This document shows, one piece after another, positions 46,450 through 57,327 of a stretch of 64,000 nt of DNA (position 1 is its first letter; each line of letters starts with the position of its first letter). This DNA is from Myxocyprinus asiaticus (Eukaryota > Chordata > Actinopteri > Cypriniformes > Catostomidae), in NCBI RefSeq assembly GCF_019703515.2, contig NC_059385.1:31443001-31507000 (forward strand). The letters are read 5' to 3'. Both the position numbers and the translations under genes were made by a program. The notes below the pieces were generated by a model that saw only the letters and a program-made list of their open reading frames with translations, did no database searches and was not told the DNA's origin.

Positions 46450-46863
46450 GTACATCACTTTGTTTCATACAGATTACATTGCAGGAGAATATTTGTTTTA
46501 AATTTGAATTGTTTTATTTAAAAGTAGACATTTTAAGCTTTCTTTAGACATATATTTCATGTTTGTGTGATAAATATTCGCAGAGTTTCAGTTCATTTTT
46601 GTGACGTGTTTCAGAAAGATGCTCACGGAGACAAAGACGGCTGAAATCACACCATGTTTATTTTCTTTATTTTACAAAAGCACAAGGTTTTGTTGTTATT
46701 GTGAGTGTACACAAATAAAAGTAGACCCTTTATAGTCTCTAATGAAGTCTTACACTTATCTTGTATGCCCAAAAATGACGGAGTATTTTAAGTTGTTTCC
46801 GCTGTTATGAGGAAAAAAATCCAGCAGGATGCGCCGGCGTGTCTGTTGACCCCAGAGTGTTAA
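46450..46863 (-). mobile_element. piggyBac left end, displaced fragment
   Basis: TTAA at 46860-46863 followed on the reverse strand by CACTCTGGGGTC, the TIR of the same family as 28745-30664. The next 400 bp match 28745-29115 of that element in order, and the match ends where the DIRS terminal repeat starts (46445). The matching position in the other copy is about 29117. Confidence 0.8.
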
Positions 46864-47524
46864 TTAAGAGGAGTGACTATTTGCACTAGGTGTAAAAAGC
46901 AGCTTCTACACCGTGTGGCTATTTGCACTCAAATAGTCTGGTGGAAACAAAGCAATTAAAGACAAACTGTCCCTTTAAGTGTTGCTGCAATGGCTTAGCA
47001 TGTAAAGACAGTGAGGATGTGCTTTTTCGTGGGGGAGGACCTGGGTTTGATTACCCCTTTTGTCCAACTTTTCCCATCCTGTTTCCTGTCTCCATTCTTT
47101 AATATTTCCTTTATACAACTTATAATAATAAATACAAATTAATACAAAAGTTGATTGTCTCACAGTGATTTGGTCACAATGACAGTCTGGGAGTTAAGAG
47201 AAAGGTTTTATCAGGGTAAAATTATCCATGTTTTTTGAAGGAAGCCACAGTTTTAATGCATTTAACCATGGTGTTACTCCAGTAATATGGTGTTAAAATG
47301 GTAACCATGTTTAATGTTGTGGTTACTCTGATTTTACTACTAAATATCATGGTTATACTATGGTTACTGTAGTAAGACCATGGTTAATTTTTTGAAAGGG
47401 AAGGTAGGGTTAGGTTTAGGGATAGGGGTTGGTGTAGGGTCTCTGTGGGACTCTAAATAAACACAATAAACACACTGCAGTGGTGCCCCTACACTGTATG
47501 GTTATTTTTTAGTAAGGGAAGAAA
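46864..47524. other. Tc/ACCATGG-type repeats and weak tRNA-SINE-like text
   Basis: Imperfect palindrome at 46871-46939 (GACTATTTG/CAAATAGTC). A tRNA-SINE-like stretch with TGGCTTAGCATG (46990) and GGGTTTGATTACCC (47042) follows, then ACCATGGT-type repeats at 47230-47390 like those at 13545-13750. No gene. Confidence 0.4.
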
Positions 47525-48664
47525 GGCCATATGTGAGGAGGCGTGGATGATCATGAATAATGATGTGATTCACACCTGAGGAGACAAAGACCACTCCCCT
47601 GAGAGAGAATGAATGTGAGGAGACTTAATGATTGAATGTATTGTTTGTAGCTTATTCACAAAATCAAGTTTAAGTTAAAAGAAGTAATCTGACTATACAT
47701 TTTCTTTACATAAAGACTTTACTTAAAAACTTTAGACCTACACTACCGTTTAAAAGTTTTTAGATCTGTAAGATTTTTTATGTTTTTAAAAGAAGTCTCT
47801 TCTGCTCACCAAGGCTGCATTTATTTGATCCAAAATACAGCAAAAACGGTGATATTGTGAAATATATTTACAATTTAAAATAACTTTTCTATTTGAATAT
47901 ATTGTAAAATGCAATTTATTCCTGTGATCAAAGCTGAATTTTCAGCATCATTACTGCAGTCTTCAGTGTCACATGATCCTTCAGAAATCATTCTTATATG
48001 CTGATTTTCTAATATGGGCATATTTACAGTACATTTTACACATTCACACCCGAACAGATATTTGCAAGCACAAGCTTCATTGATGATAATGAGGCAGCAT
48101 AAACACTAGTTACAATATAATCTAACCATGCATATTATTTTTTATATCATATTACATATGATATTGATATCATACAGCATACAATTAAATACCTGCTTTA
48201 GCCGAAACAACATTTAAATGTAACTAAAATTTGCCTATTAGGACATATTTCAAATTTCAATACTCTCCTGGCTGGCAAGTCTGGAAATAGAAACTAGTAA
48301 AATATGTACATGTTTATATAAAATAGCATGTCAACTAATGTATGAAAAACTAAATGACTTACTCATCCGAAATTGTATCCTCAGCTGGATGCAGTCGCTC
48401 TTCAAAATGCAAACATTCCTCGTCAGAGTTCCGCTCTTCTTTTGAGGAAAATGTGAACTCTTCTTCACTATCCAGGACCATCTGTAGAGCTGCCTCACCT
48501 GTGTAGCGTGCCATCTCCCAAAAGCACAGGAAAGTGAATGAACTTGATACTTTTTAAGGCACTGTTGGGCGTTTACCATTTGCATTGATCGCCTCAGCAC
48601 ATTACCGTATGAATAGCGTGCTCTGCTGGTGGGTGTGATCACAATACCGATAATTAACTGAGCC
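47525..48664 (-). mobile_element. piggyBac middle fragment with exons 1-2
   Basis: The reverse strand matches 29120-30260 of the other piggyBac in order: CTGGCTCAG, CACACCCACCAGC, exon 1, intron, exon 2, the shared dispersed repeat (47740-48010) and the phrase GAGGAGACAAAGACCACTCC. It ends at ATGGCCTTTC (47519-47528). The upstream end is a DIRS terminal repeat. Confidence 0.8.
48250..48514 (-). pseudogene. piggyBac-like transposase N-terminal exons 1-2
   Basis: Exon 1 (48514-48363) begins MARYTGEAALQMVLDSEEEF and is rich in Ser and Glu, a piggyBac N-terminal style. The frame is open to the donor GATGA|GTAAGT. An intron of about 80 bp ends at the acceptor TATTTCCAG, and exon 2 (48280-48250) ends at a TGA after a few codons. 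It lacks the 11-bp deletion of the copy at 29279. No DDD catalytic domain is present. Confidence 0.65.
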
Positions 48665-48667
48665 AGG

Positions 48668-49151
48668 AGAAATGTCTCGGTTACTGTTGTAACCTCCATT
48701 CCCTGATGGATGGAATCGCCCTTGGGAGCCCCAAACACCTCTGATCTTTGAGAAAAGGCCAATGGGAATTGGCGAGTGGAATTTGCATGCCACTCCCCCG
48801 GACATATGGTATAATAGGAGCTGGCTTGTAACCACTCATTCAGGTTTTGTGCTGAGGAGCCGAGACAATGTCCCGGCCATTTCAGCGGGTAGTTCAGTGT
48901 TGTGGCAGGAGGGACACAACGTCTCCTTCCCTCCATCAGTGAACGGAGGTTACGACAGTAATCAAGACGTTCCCCTTCTGTCACTCACTCGATGTTGTGT
49001 CGATGTAGTGACACTAGGTGTCCCTATACAAAATGCCATGACTAACTGAACTGTGTTACGTGGACTGGTGGTGCGAGACGGGCAGACCTCTGTGTGCCTT
49101 GTAGCCAGCGCACCCGGCCATCACATAACCTCCCCCAATGCTCTTACAGGC
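48668..49151. mobile_element. DIRS terminal repeat without body
   Basis: About 480 bp matching 60069-60588 in inverted orientation and 46260-46445 in part. Landmarks: TAACCTCCATTCCCTGATGG, GGGAGCCCCAAACACCTCTG, CACTCCCCCGGACATATGGT, GTCACTCACTCGATGTTGTG. One block of about 37 bp near 48720 is missing relative to the other copy. It is attached to the broken end of the piggyBac middle fragment. Confidence 0.8.
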
Positions 49152-49171
49152 ATCAAATGGTCCCCTGCACC

Positions 49172-49316
49172 TAGGGCTTTACTGGTTGTTTAGATCAGAG
49201 TTACTATCAGAAATAATTAATAATTATTTCTGTAGTTATTAATCAATATTTAAATTAATTAATTGGATCTAACTCATTAAAACCTCATATGGGACTCCTG
49301 TAAATGTAGTGTGCTA
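49172..49316. mobile_element. 145-bp TA-flanked MITE, copy 1
   Basis: From TAGGGCTTTACTGG to GTAGTGTGCTA; a copy of identical length lies at 61475-61619. Ends are bordered by TA, and the inverted ends share ACTGG-type sequence imperfectly. The right TA overlaps the CTAACACT of the piggyBac right-end fragment, so it sits exactly at a TA of that element. Confidence 0.65.
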
Positions 49317-49714
49317 ACACTAAAAGTGTCTTACAAAAGTTAAATGACTATATTGTTTTGTATGAATGAGTGATCAGGATGGTTTTCACATCATTTTCGT
49401 AGCAAAAACTCTAGGCTACAAGATCCAGTTCTCAAAAGTCTTGTGAACAAATGTTTATTATGTGTTATATGGCCTTATTTCAGTGACTTACAATTTTTGT
49501 TTTATCAAAAACCACACATAAACGTTATTTTCTCAAAAATACAAACATGTACATACATGTCGTTCACATATTATTGTAGCCCAGTTTGTGCTGAATACAG
49601 TGTTATCAGACTTTAGCCATTAATATGTTTTTAAGCAACTGAAAAAAGCACAAATGTCAAGGCATGTCAAAACTTCTCCAGGGCCCAAAACACCCTCAGA
49701 CCCCAGAGGGTTAA
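49314..49714 (+). mobile_element. piggyBac right end, displaced fragment
   Basis: Matches 30262-30664 of the other copy with few changes, ending with inverted TIR GACCCCAGAGGG and TTAA (49711-49714). It lies in plus orientation while the other two pieces of this copy (46450-46863 and 47525-48664) are on the reverse strand. Confidence 0.82.
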
Positions 49715-49779
49715 TGATTCGATTAGTTCATTAAAGTGTTTGTATGCCTTCAGACTTGGTGTATGATTGACTTTTAAGA

Positions 49780-49823
<44 letters not shown>

Positions 49824-50144
49824 GGTGCTGTGTCAAACATTAAAGTCTCTAGCAGCGGCATCTGGTGCTTTTCAAAAGAGGGGAAGCACAGATGTTGGTA
49901 AAAAAAGTGTACTCGCATATTTTCAGTTTTTCATATTGTTATTTATTTAATTTATTCTCTTATATTTGCTATCTATCAGTGGTGCTTTAAATTATTCTGT
50001 ACTGCCAATCACTCTGCATTTACTGAATGACAGCCATTGTGTTTTAATTCAAAATGCTGTCATTCATGTACATCACCGTTTCAATAAATACATTGACTGA
50101 AAGCCCACTGTCCAGTCAACACACACACACACACACGCACAAAC

Positions 50145-50203
<59 letters not shown>

Positions 50204-51499
50204 TATATCAACCATATCCAAAAGCATCTGTCTGCATGTGTACAAAGAAGCAGTCTTAGACAAGCCCTTATAATAAATCTATCTCGGACAGACTGACAAA
50301 TTCAGTTGCAAAATGGAGTGCTGTGGATTGTAGGCCAATGATAGGCTCATGTTTAATAATATGGAAAAAAACATTAAATTGTCTTCAAAAGCCACTTTTT
50401 GTATTGTTTGTACTGTACTCGTCTGCCACAATATATTCTTTTTAATTTTCTGAATTATTATATTTATAATATTTATATTTATAATTCTTTAAATATAGCT
50501 ATTTATAGTTATTTCATTTAATTATATATTGAAATATTTAACATTTTAAGAGCTTTTCTCACCAAATATTTATTATATGTGATTAATTGTGATTTATTTG
50601 ATTAATGAATCAGCATATCATGATTAATTATTGAACTGAACATAGGTAAGTACTGGGGTGGTTATTTCAAAATTTTTACCATTCAATGTTTTGTAAAATT
50701 ATCATATCTCAGCTGAAAATGTACTGCAAGGTCCTAAGATGAAGGCAAGCAGTGTGTGATGATCTATTACAGCATAAGTGCCCTCTGCAAAACACTGCAT
50801 CTTGCACTTATGTAAAGAAATACATCCAGTTTATTTTGATATGCATAATCAGAGTGAAAATAAGGTCTTTGATTCTCTGTAAGTACAGCCTAAAAGAGCT
50901 CATAGGCAGGTAAACAGCTTTCTATAAAACTAGCAAACACAGTCTTATCAAGTTTGGAAAAGCCTAGAAATGGTATCTTTCAGCTTGTGAAAGATAGATA
51001 CCCTGTATCAGATAGATACCCTGTATCAAATGTGTATGGGCTTTTTTTTTTTTTTTTTTTTTAATCCAGCTTTGGGATCAAGCTTAATAAAGTTCTGGTT
51101 GCTCTTCTTAATATTTTTAATCACATGGAACAATTTATTTGGAAATATAAAAGTAAAAACATATTAGGATATCATAGTAACCAAAAATATGAATCCTAAG
51201 ACCACTTCCGTCAAATTAATACCTTTATTGATTTCCGAGCATCCACCCAACCATCTATCCATCCATCCATCCCAAGGATTTACAAAGGTAAGCTTTTCTG
51301 ATGACTTAGATTGTTTAAACATTACATCTATATCAGCTGAGTGATATATTCAAAGTGATAATGTGAACATAACCTAATGTTACTGAGTAGCATGGTTTTT
51401 TACAAATACAGCCTTGTCATAATTATTCAATCCCTGTTTTATGTAGCAGTTTCTTAAGGCTAAACAATTATTGTTTTGAAGCAAAATTAAGCCCTCACT
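49715..51499. other. No gene; AT and AC microsatellites
   Basis: AT runs at about 49787-49820 and 50147-50200 and an AC run at 50121-50136. An 18-bp tandem duplication containing ATAGATACCCTGTATCA is at 50993-51031. No coding signal. Confidence 0.6.
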
Positions 51500-52640
51500 A
51501 TACAATCACACTTTTAAAGTTTTAAAATTTAAGTTTATTGTTGTGAAGCAAAAATTCTCTCTCACAAAAGCTAATAGAGGAGATAATTTCATTACATAGG
51601 TCATGGTTACAAGTACATTTCTATGGCACCTCAATTTCCAACAGACAAAGTTGGCAGCACCATTCATACATTTACCAATAAATAAATACATATGGTACAA
51701 CAGCAACCTTCCTGGGTGTGGAAAAAAGCAAAACTTCTCCAAGGAAAATGTGACTTGAATATTCAAGAAGGAATTTGGAAAGAACTGTGGAGTCCTGGGA
51801 GAAGGTTTTATGGACATATGAGACTAAACTGAAACTGAATTTTAGACCCATGGGTCAGCAGTACATCTGGAGTGAGAAAGGCAAGGCTTATGACAAGAAT
51901 AACACCATCCCCACGTTCAAGCATGGAGGTGGGTGAGTCTTGTTATGGGGTGTTTTGCTGCTGCAGGAACTGGCTACCCGACTGTGTAACTGTCACCTTT
52001 GGCGGATTTAGGTACCTCTCAGGCCCTCTCAGGGGGGTGCTGAAGGGGGGTTCGCCCAGGGCTCCATACAAGCTATAACTGCCATTTTGAAATGTGATGC
52101 CTTCAGTGTGTAAATTGAAGCTTGGTGATCACTGGACATTCCAGCAAGACAGTAATGCCAATGATACATCCAAGTTGTCCAAAGCCTGGTTCAGTCATGA
52201 GTCCTGGAATGACTTTGAATGGACCTCTCAGTCCCGCATTAAAATCCCAGAAGGAAGGAAGCCATGGCAGCACAGAAACCAAAGAATGTCATTGAGCTGG
52301 AAGGTTTTGCTCATGAGAAATATGTTAAGATTTCAACAGAGAGGTGTTTGAATCTTAAGAACTCCTACCTGAAACATTTATTGGATGTTATAAAGAGTAA
52401 AAGATGCTCCCCAAATGACTAACTATGGGGGTTGAATAATTTTGACATGACATTTTTGGAGAGCATTAGTTTTATTTTATTATTTTATTATAATTTTTTT
52501 TTATTTGAGTAAACTGAACTCTTTGTTCTCGAAATCACTCAAATATGTATTAAAAACTTACTTTGTTTACTGAGGTTTTAGATTATTCACATCATCAGAA
52601 TGTTTTGCTCTTCAGGGGGGTTGAATAATTTTCAGTGCAG
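51500..52640 (+). mobile_element. Tc1-like transposon remnant, C-terminal half
   Basis: Degenerate Tc1 transposase sequence. A DETK-like start appears as ETKLKLN near 51820, then GQQYIWSEKGKAYDKNNTIP (about 51850) and FKHGGG. An inserted or diverged segment of about 100 bp with stops follows. Next is WTFQQDSNANDTSKLSKAW (about 52135), corresponding to the Tc1 second-Asp block, and the degraded TSQSRI region. The characteristic GGGGTTGAATAATTTT phrase occurs at 52428 and 52616. The N-terminal DNA-binding half is not recognisable. Confidence 0.7.
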
Positions 52641-52647
52641 CTGTATA

Positions 52648-53045
52648 TACACCAATCAGCCACAACTTTAAAACCACCTTCCTAATATTGTGTAGGTCCT
52701 CCTTGTGCCACCAAAACAGCACCAACCACCATCTCAGAATAGCATTCGGGGAGGCTATTCTTCTCACCACAATTGTACAGAGTGGTTATCTGAGTTACCA
52801 TAGACTTTGTCAGTTCGAAACAGGCTGGCCATTCTCTATTGACCTCTCTCATCAACAAGGCATTTCTATCCACAGAACTGCTGTTTAATGGATGGTTTTT
52901 GTTTTTGGCACCATTCACAGTTCAGTCTCTAATTCACCAATAGAGACTGTTGTGTGTGAAAATCCCAGGAGATCAGCAGTTACAGAAATACTCAAACCAG
53001 CCCGTCTAGCACCAACAATCATCCATGCGATTATCTAATCAGCCA
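52648..53045. repeat. Widespread teleost interspersed repeat
   Basis: Contains ACCAATCAGCCACAACTTTA, TAATATTGTGTAGGTCCTCC, CACCACAATTGTACAGAG, GAAAATCCCAGGAGATCAGC and CAATCATCCATGCGATTATC, a family very common in fish DNA. I do not assign a class. Confidence 0.65.
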
Positions 53046-53100
53046 ATTGTGTGGCAGAGAATGGTACCAGAAACAAAAAAAACATCCAGTGAGTGGCAGT

Positions 53101-53284
53101 TCTATCAGGAAGATCAGGAAGACGCAGGCTTGAGTGAAATTTAAGATGACATTTATTTGATGAATATATAATAGAAATGTAATGTCTCTCTTTGGCGTAA
53201 GCCCCGTCTGGCGGTACAAAGAAGTTGTACTCTGAACCGTCATATCCTGCCGGAGATAGGAGGCAGGGGTGAGGAGCCTACCCC
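53101..53284 (-). repeat. Terminal-type direct repeat, copy 1
   Basis: 184 bp, directly repeated at 53482-53658. Shared phrases: CTTGAGTGAAATTTAAGATG, TGTCTCTCTTTGGCGTAAGC, GAACCGTCATATCCTGC, GGGGTGAGGAGCCTACCCC. Confidence 0.85.
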
Positions 53285-53481
53285 CGTGCAGGACGGGACT
53301 CGACTGGTTGTGGTGGGGTGGTGGAGGTTGCCACGTTAGCACACTGAAACAGCAATGTGATAGATTGTGAGCAAACTTATAAAGCAATGGCTTACATGTG
53401 ATTGGCTAGGAGTTACCTAGCTAATGGTGCAATGATGTGCAGCTGCTAGTCTTCCCACTAGAACTATGCTGTGCTTACATT

Positions 53482-53658
53482 TCTATCAGGAAGACTTGCA
53501 GACTTGAGTGAAATTTAAGATGACATTTATTTGATGAATATAAAACAGAAATATAATGTCTCTCTTTGGCGTAAGCCCCATCTGGCGGTCCGAAGAAGTT
53601 GTACTCCGAACCGTCATATCCTGCAGGAGATAGAAGGAAGGGGTGAGGAGCCTACCCC
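53482..53658 (-). repeat. Terminal-type direct repeat, copy 2
   Basis: 177 bp, same orientation as 53101-53284, separated from it by a 197-bp unique spacer. Confidence 0.85.
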
Positions 53659-53828
53659 AAAAGAGAGAAAAGGTAGAATACTACCCCCAAAAGAGAACCA
53701 GGTCTTGTGTTAGGCATTCATTCTGGAGAAGAGGGGGGAAAAAAGAAGAGATGTGAACACCTAGATTTGACATGAAATGCGCAATATCTCTGGCATGGTT
53801 GTGAAATGCTTTGCAATAGGAAAAGCCA

Positions 53829-53859
<31 letters not shown>

Positions 53860-53934
53860 CTTGAGTTTGGTTTTGTCCTTGTCCATGAGTGCGATTTTGG
53901 GCTCTCCGTCGAGGAGCCCCTGGTTTTGCAGAAT

Positions 53935-54600
53935 CTTTGCCAAAGACGAACAATGTGGGATGAGGCCCTACATTAGGCCAGCGTTGTTGTGCAGTGTCTT
54001 TGTTGAAAGATAAACAATATTTGATTATGAAAACCCTCCGACGAGGGAAGAGTTGTTTGAGATATCTTTGCCAAAAGATGAACAACGTAGCATAAAGCCA
54101 TATGATAATGGCGACATTGCGTGCAATCCCTTCGTTGAAAGAAAACAACGTTTGAGTATGAAAACCCTCCGACGAGGGAAGAATTGTTTGAAATATCTTT
54201 GCCGAAAGGTGAACAACGTAGCGTAAAGCCATACGATAATGGAGACGTTGCGTGCAATCCCTTTGTTGAAAGAAAACAATGTTTGATTATGAAAACCCTC
54301 TGACGAGGGAAGAGATTGTTAGATGGTTATCTTTCCCAAAAGGTGAACAATGTGCATAAAGCCATCCGATAATGATGACGTTGTGTGCAATACCCTTCGT
54401 AGAAAGATATTCCATGAGGCTTAAGCCCTCGAATGAGGGCAGCCGTTGTTTAATGGTTATCTTTGCCAAGGTGAACAGCATACATAAAGCCATACGATAA
54501 TGACGATGTTGTCGTGCAGTACCCTGTTGAAAGATATCCCATGATAGTGTGAGCTTTCTGGTGAGGGCGTGCTGGCTTGTGCAATACCTATGCAATGGAA
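53935..54600 (-). repeat. About 120-bp minisatellite, five to six units
   Basis: Each unit has the same order: CTTTGCC-AAAGGTGAACAA, CATAAAGCCATACGATAATG, ACGTTGCGTGCAAT-CC, TTCGTTGAAAGA, and AAAACCCTC-GACGAGGGAAG. Units 1-4 (53935-54310) are closest; the last two are more diverged and slightly shorter. Long reverse-strand frames run through it but the repeated peptides have no recognised function. Confidence 0.88.
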
Positions 54601-54759
54601 ACCATGCTTGAGATTATGGAAGCCCTGTTGAGGAGGGTAGACATAGTTATGCGTTATCCTTGTGAAACGATGGACCTGCTTGAATTTAATCATTGTGTGG
54701 GGAAATATGTGATGAGAGAGAGCCACCAACCACCACCAGATAGGTATGAAAACTTATGG

Positions 54760-55290
54760 CTGATGGAGAGTTGAGCTTGTTTGATGATTTGGGTTAGGTC
54801 GACTATATTTCAGGTGGGATGAGGAAGACCAGCGGCTGAGCATCTTGACAGTGGACTCTGGTATACCTCGAAGAGCAGCAGTAGTGCTGCTCCGATGCGA
54901 AAGGAGTGCCCCGAGAAGACATGAGGGGAGAGACCACAATGTTTGAGGGTTGCGTTGAGATGGTTTCTGAACCAGTAGTGCGACATGGGGGCTAGGGATG
55001 GAGTGATGAATAGGGGAGGAAATTGAGATGTCTAGTGTGAAGCAAAAGAAAATGAACACGCACAATGGGAGATCAGAATGGGAAATAGAGGAGTACTGTG
55101 TGATTGGCAGAAGGAGGAATAGTGAGCCCAGGCAGAGTTGTAGGAAGTGAGTGTGGACCTGGCAAGTCCTTTCTGCATGAGAGTTGGAGCGGAATTTAAA
55201 TGGGGTAGTGAGGAGGGGCTTAATCCTGCAGGAGGTCTGAGAGGGGAAGGCAGGGAATGTTTTTTGTTGTTGTTTTTTTTATATTGAAAA
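54760..55290 (-). pseudogene. Tyrosine recombinase (Ngaro/DIRS-type), frameshifted
   Basis: Recombinases of this type integrate a circular cDNA. The N-terminal SAM-like part reads MQKGLARSTLTSYNSAWAHY (about 55175). The C-terminal catalytic part reads LSPHVFSGHSFRIGAA (about 54910), containing the H-x-x-R pair, then after a one-base shift in the GCAGCAGTAGTGC region (about 54880) TTAALRGIPESTVKMLSRWS and HLKYSRPN, where the Tyr is the probable nucleophile. The central part with the first Arg is not clear. Confidence 0.75.
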
Positions 55291-55400
55291 ACCCAGGAAT
55301 GTGTCTGGCTGAGATAATGGAGTTGCAGGAAATGCTCTGCCATGTCAGATGTCTCATAAGGGAGATGATGAGGTTAGAGGAGGACTGGCCTTAACTGATT

Positions 55401-55611
55401 ATAGTGACGACTGTGGAATTGTCGCAAAACTACTATGCGTTTGCATATAACGCTGCCCATGACGATGGGATGAATTTCAAACAGAGCGGAAGAGGGAGCA
55501 TAGGAAGCTATATTGAAAAATTAATCTGGCCATTTCTCTGTGAACCATGATCCGAGAAAATGTCCCCCGAATCCTACGGAGGATCATGACATGTCCGTGA
55601 AAAGACATCTA
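55401..55611. other. No gene recognised
   Basis: Short interval between the recombinase region and the palindromic MITE, no motif found. Confidence 0.35.
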
Positions 55612-55832
55612 CACTGATAGAAACAAAAAAGTACCTTAAGGGGTTCAGCAGCTTAACAGCTTGTCACAAGGGCAGTACACTAAAATGTACTAATATGTAG
55701 GCTACCCTATATGGAGAAGGTACAAATAGCCTACATACTGACTAACATGTAAAGGGTACAGTGGGTGCACTGTACTTTAAGGGTTCTGCCCCAGTGACAA
55801 GCTGTTGTACCCCTAAAGGTACATTTTTTTTT
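55612..55832. mobile_element. Palindromic MITE
   Basis: The two halves are inverted: GTACCTTAAGGGGTTC and AGCTTGTCAC on the left, GTACTTTAAGGGTTC, GTGACAAGCT and CCCCTAAAGGTAC on the right. GGGCAGTAC/GTACTG-type phrases lie inside, and there is no coding capacity. Confidence 0.7.
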
Positions 55833-56354
55833 TTTCGACATTGTATTTAATATACTGTAGCCTATATTTTACAAATGAAAAACTCATTAAATTATAGGTT
55901 TTACTTTGCCGAAAATTACATGAAATTATTGAAATTTGGAGCATGCCATTTATGGTACCAATAAGTTAAACCATCTGTATCACACCACATTGCTTGTGTA
56001 TTTGATTTATTTATTGGATTCATTTAATATATTAGATCAGCACTACTCAACATGCAATCCTCGAGCCATGTTTTGCAGCCCGCATTATGATTTCATCATC
56101 AAAAATATACAATATTTATCAATAGCCTATCAAATGTGCATTTTCCAGAAAATTTACAGTAGCTCTCTGTATTTCTGAAGCACAGCACAGTTAGAGATGG
56201 AAATAAACGGAAAAAGGATGTAAAGAACAAAATAAACAACAAACAATATCTAATTGATGTTTCATGAGAGCGGCAGTCAGTCTGCGTGTGCATTCTTAGA
56301 AACAGCTGTGCACACACACGCAGTCTGTCAATCAGGAATGCGCAATCTCAGCTG
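55833..56354. other. No gene recognised
   Basis: AT-rich, no coding signal. Confidence 0.4.
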
Positions 56355-56905
56355 AGAGTCAGGGTGAGTTCCATTCCAAATGGGTTATCCCTATGCCCTA
56401 ATCCCTTCAGAGAGTTTGCCCTCCAGAGCAGGGCCGGTGCAGTGGGGCAGGTGCTCAAGTGGAAAAAAAAAAGGGCACCTCTCTCATAATTATTTATAAA
56501 AAATAAAGTTACATACAGTAGCACATCTTTTACTTACATATTTGTTTTTATTCCATTACCCATACACTCATGCAAATGTTTAATAATCAACAGATTTCTA
56601 CAAAATTATCAGTTCACACAGAGACGATGGTTTTTAGCATTCACTATTATCAGTTTTTCCCACAGTATTGATGCCATTGGCCAAATTTAAAAACTAAAAT
56701 ATAAAATTAGAAAAAGAAATAGAAAATAAAATATATCTTGCAAAAAGTGCACTTATCTAGACAGAGACCAAAAGGTCAGGTGCTTGAGCACCATCTAGGG
56801 TCTATCTGTGCACACGTGTGCTCCAGAGTGAGAGCTTCGAAGGATTGAAGGGTCTAGGGCTGAAAAGTATCAGTCATTCGGAATGCACTTCAGCGTCATC
56901 TACCA
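56355..56905. mobile_element. Inverted-end MITE interrupted by another MITE
   Basis: The left end (GTTCCATTCCAAATGGG, ATGCCCTAATCCCTTCA) and the right end (inverted: GTGCATTCCGAATGACTG, AGCCCTAGACCCTTCAAT) are imperfect inverted repeats. The 392-bp element at 56429-56820 was inserted between them. Confidence 0.65.
56429..56820. mobile_element. 392-bp hAT-type non-autonomous element
   Basis: Flanked by a perfect 8-bp duplication CTCCAGAG (56421-56428 and 56821-56828). The left end begins CAGGGCCGGTGC, a hAT-style end; the right end is degraded, but inverted GGTGCTCAAG sequences lie near both ends. Confidence 0.8.
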
Positions 56906-57327
56906 ATGCCAAATGAGTCACAAGGGCTGATGCTAATGACCATCACCTGCATTTAATCAGAAATATTTATACATGATTTTGCCTTACTACTAACTATTTT
57001 CAGAATGTAAACCGAAAAGAAATGCTTTAAAACTTTAGACTTTAGACATGCTGAAATATTTGTTTTATTTAAAACATATGAACCAAAAAATGGACCAGTT
57101 TACAAATGTACTGTATGCTCAATTATTAAATAAATAAAATGCCACTGTGTATATTTATTTTATTTAAACTCCCTTATTAGAATAACAGATCAGCCAAATG
57201 TACAGGAAAAAAAACACAAGCAAAACCCAGTTTCAAACAGAAAGCCAGGGTTTTAAATGTTTTAAAAAGTTCATTATAATAATTAAAAGACTTTATAAAA
57301 CACAGACTTTTTGTTTATAATACCAGA
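56906..57327. other. No gene recognised
   Basis: AT-rich, no coding signal. Confidence 0.4.

Larger units (their letters stand above)
53101..55400 (-). mobile_element. Ngaro-like tyrosine-recombinase element, 3' part
   Basis: The reverse strand encodes a tyrosine recombinase (55290-54760) followed by a minisatellite (54600-53935) and two direct repeats (53658-53482 and 53284-53101), each with AATAAATGTCATC near its end as a possible polyadenylation signal. This fits the 3' part of a YR retrotransposon with repeat-type ends rather than LTRs. RT and gag are absent. Ngaro versus another DIRS-order family is inferred from the recombinase wording and repeat layout. Confidence 0.55.

Noticed and set aside
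46972..47050. tRNA gene candidate
   Set aside because: A- and B-box-like phrases exist, but spacing and arms do not form a proper cloverleaf; at most a SINE remnant.
48331..48984. 217-codon reverse-strand frame across the piggyBac and DIRS region
   Set aside because: It is a shadow frame: the real exon 1 reading is in another frame at 48363-48514, and the rest crosses a DIRS terminal repeat.
53813..53862. Poly(T) run as a LINE poly(A) tail on the reverse strand
   Set aside because: No LINE sequence precedes it; treated as simple-sequence expansion near the Ngaro-like repeats.
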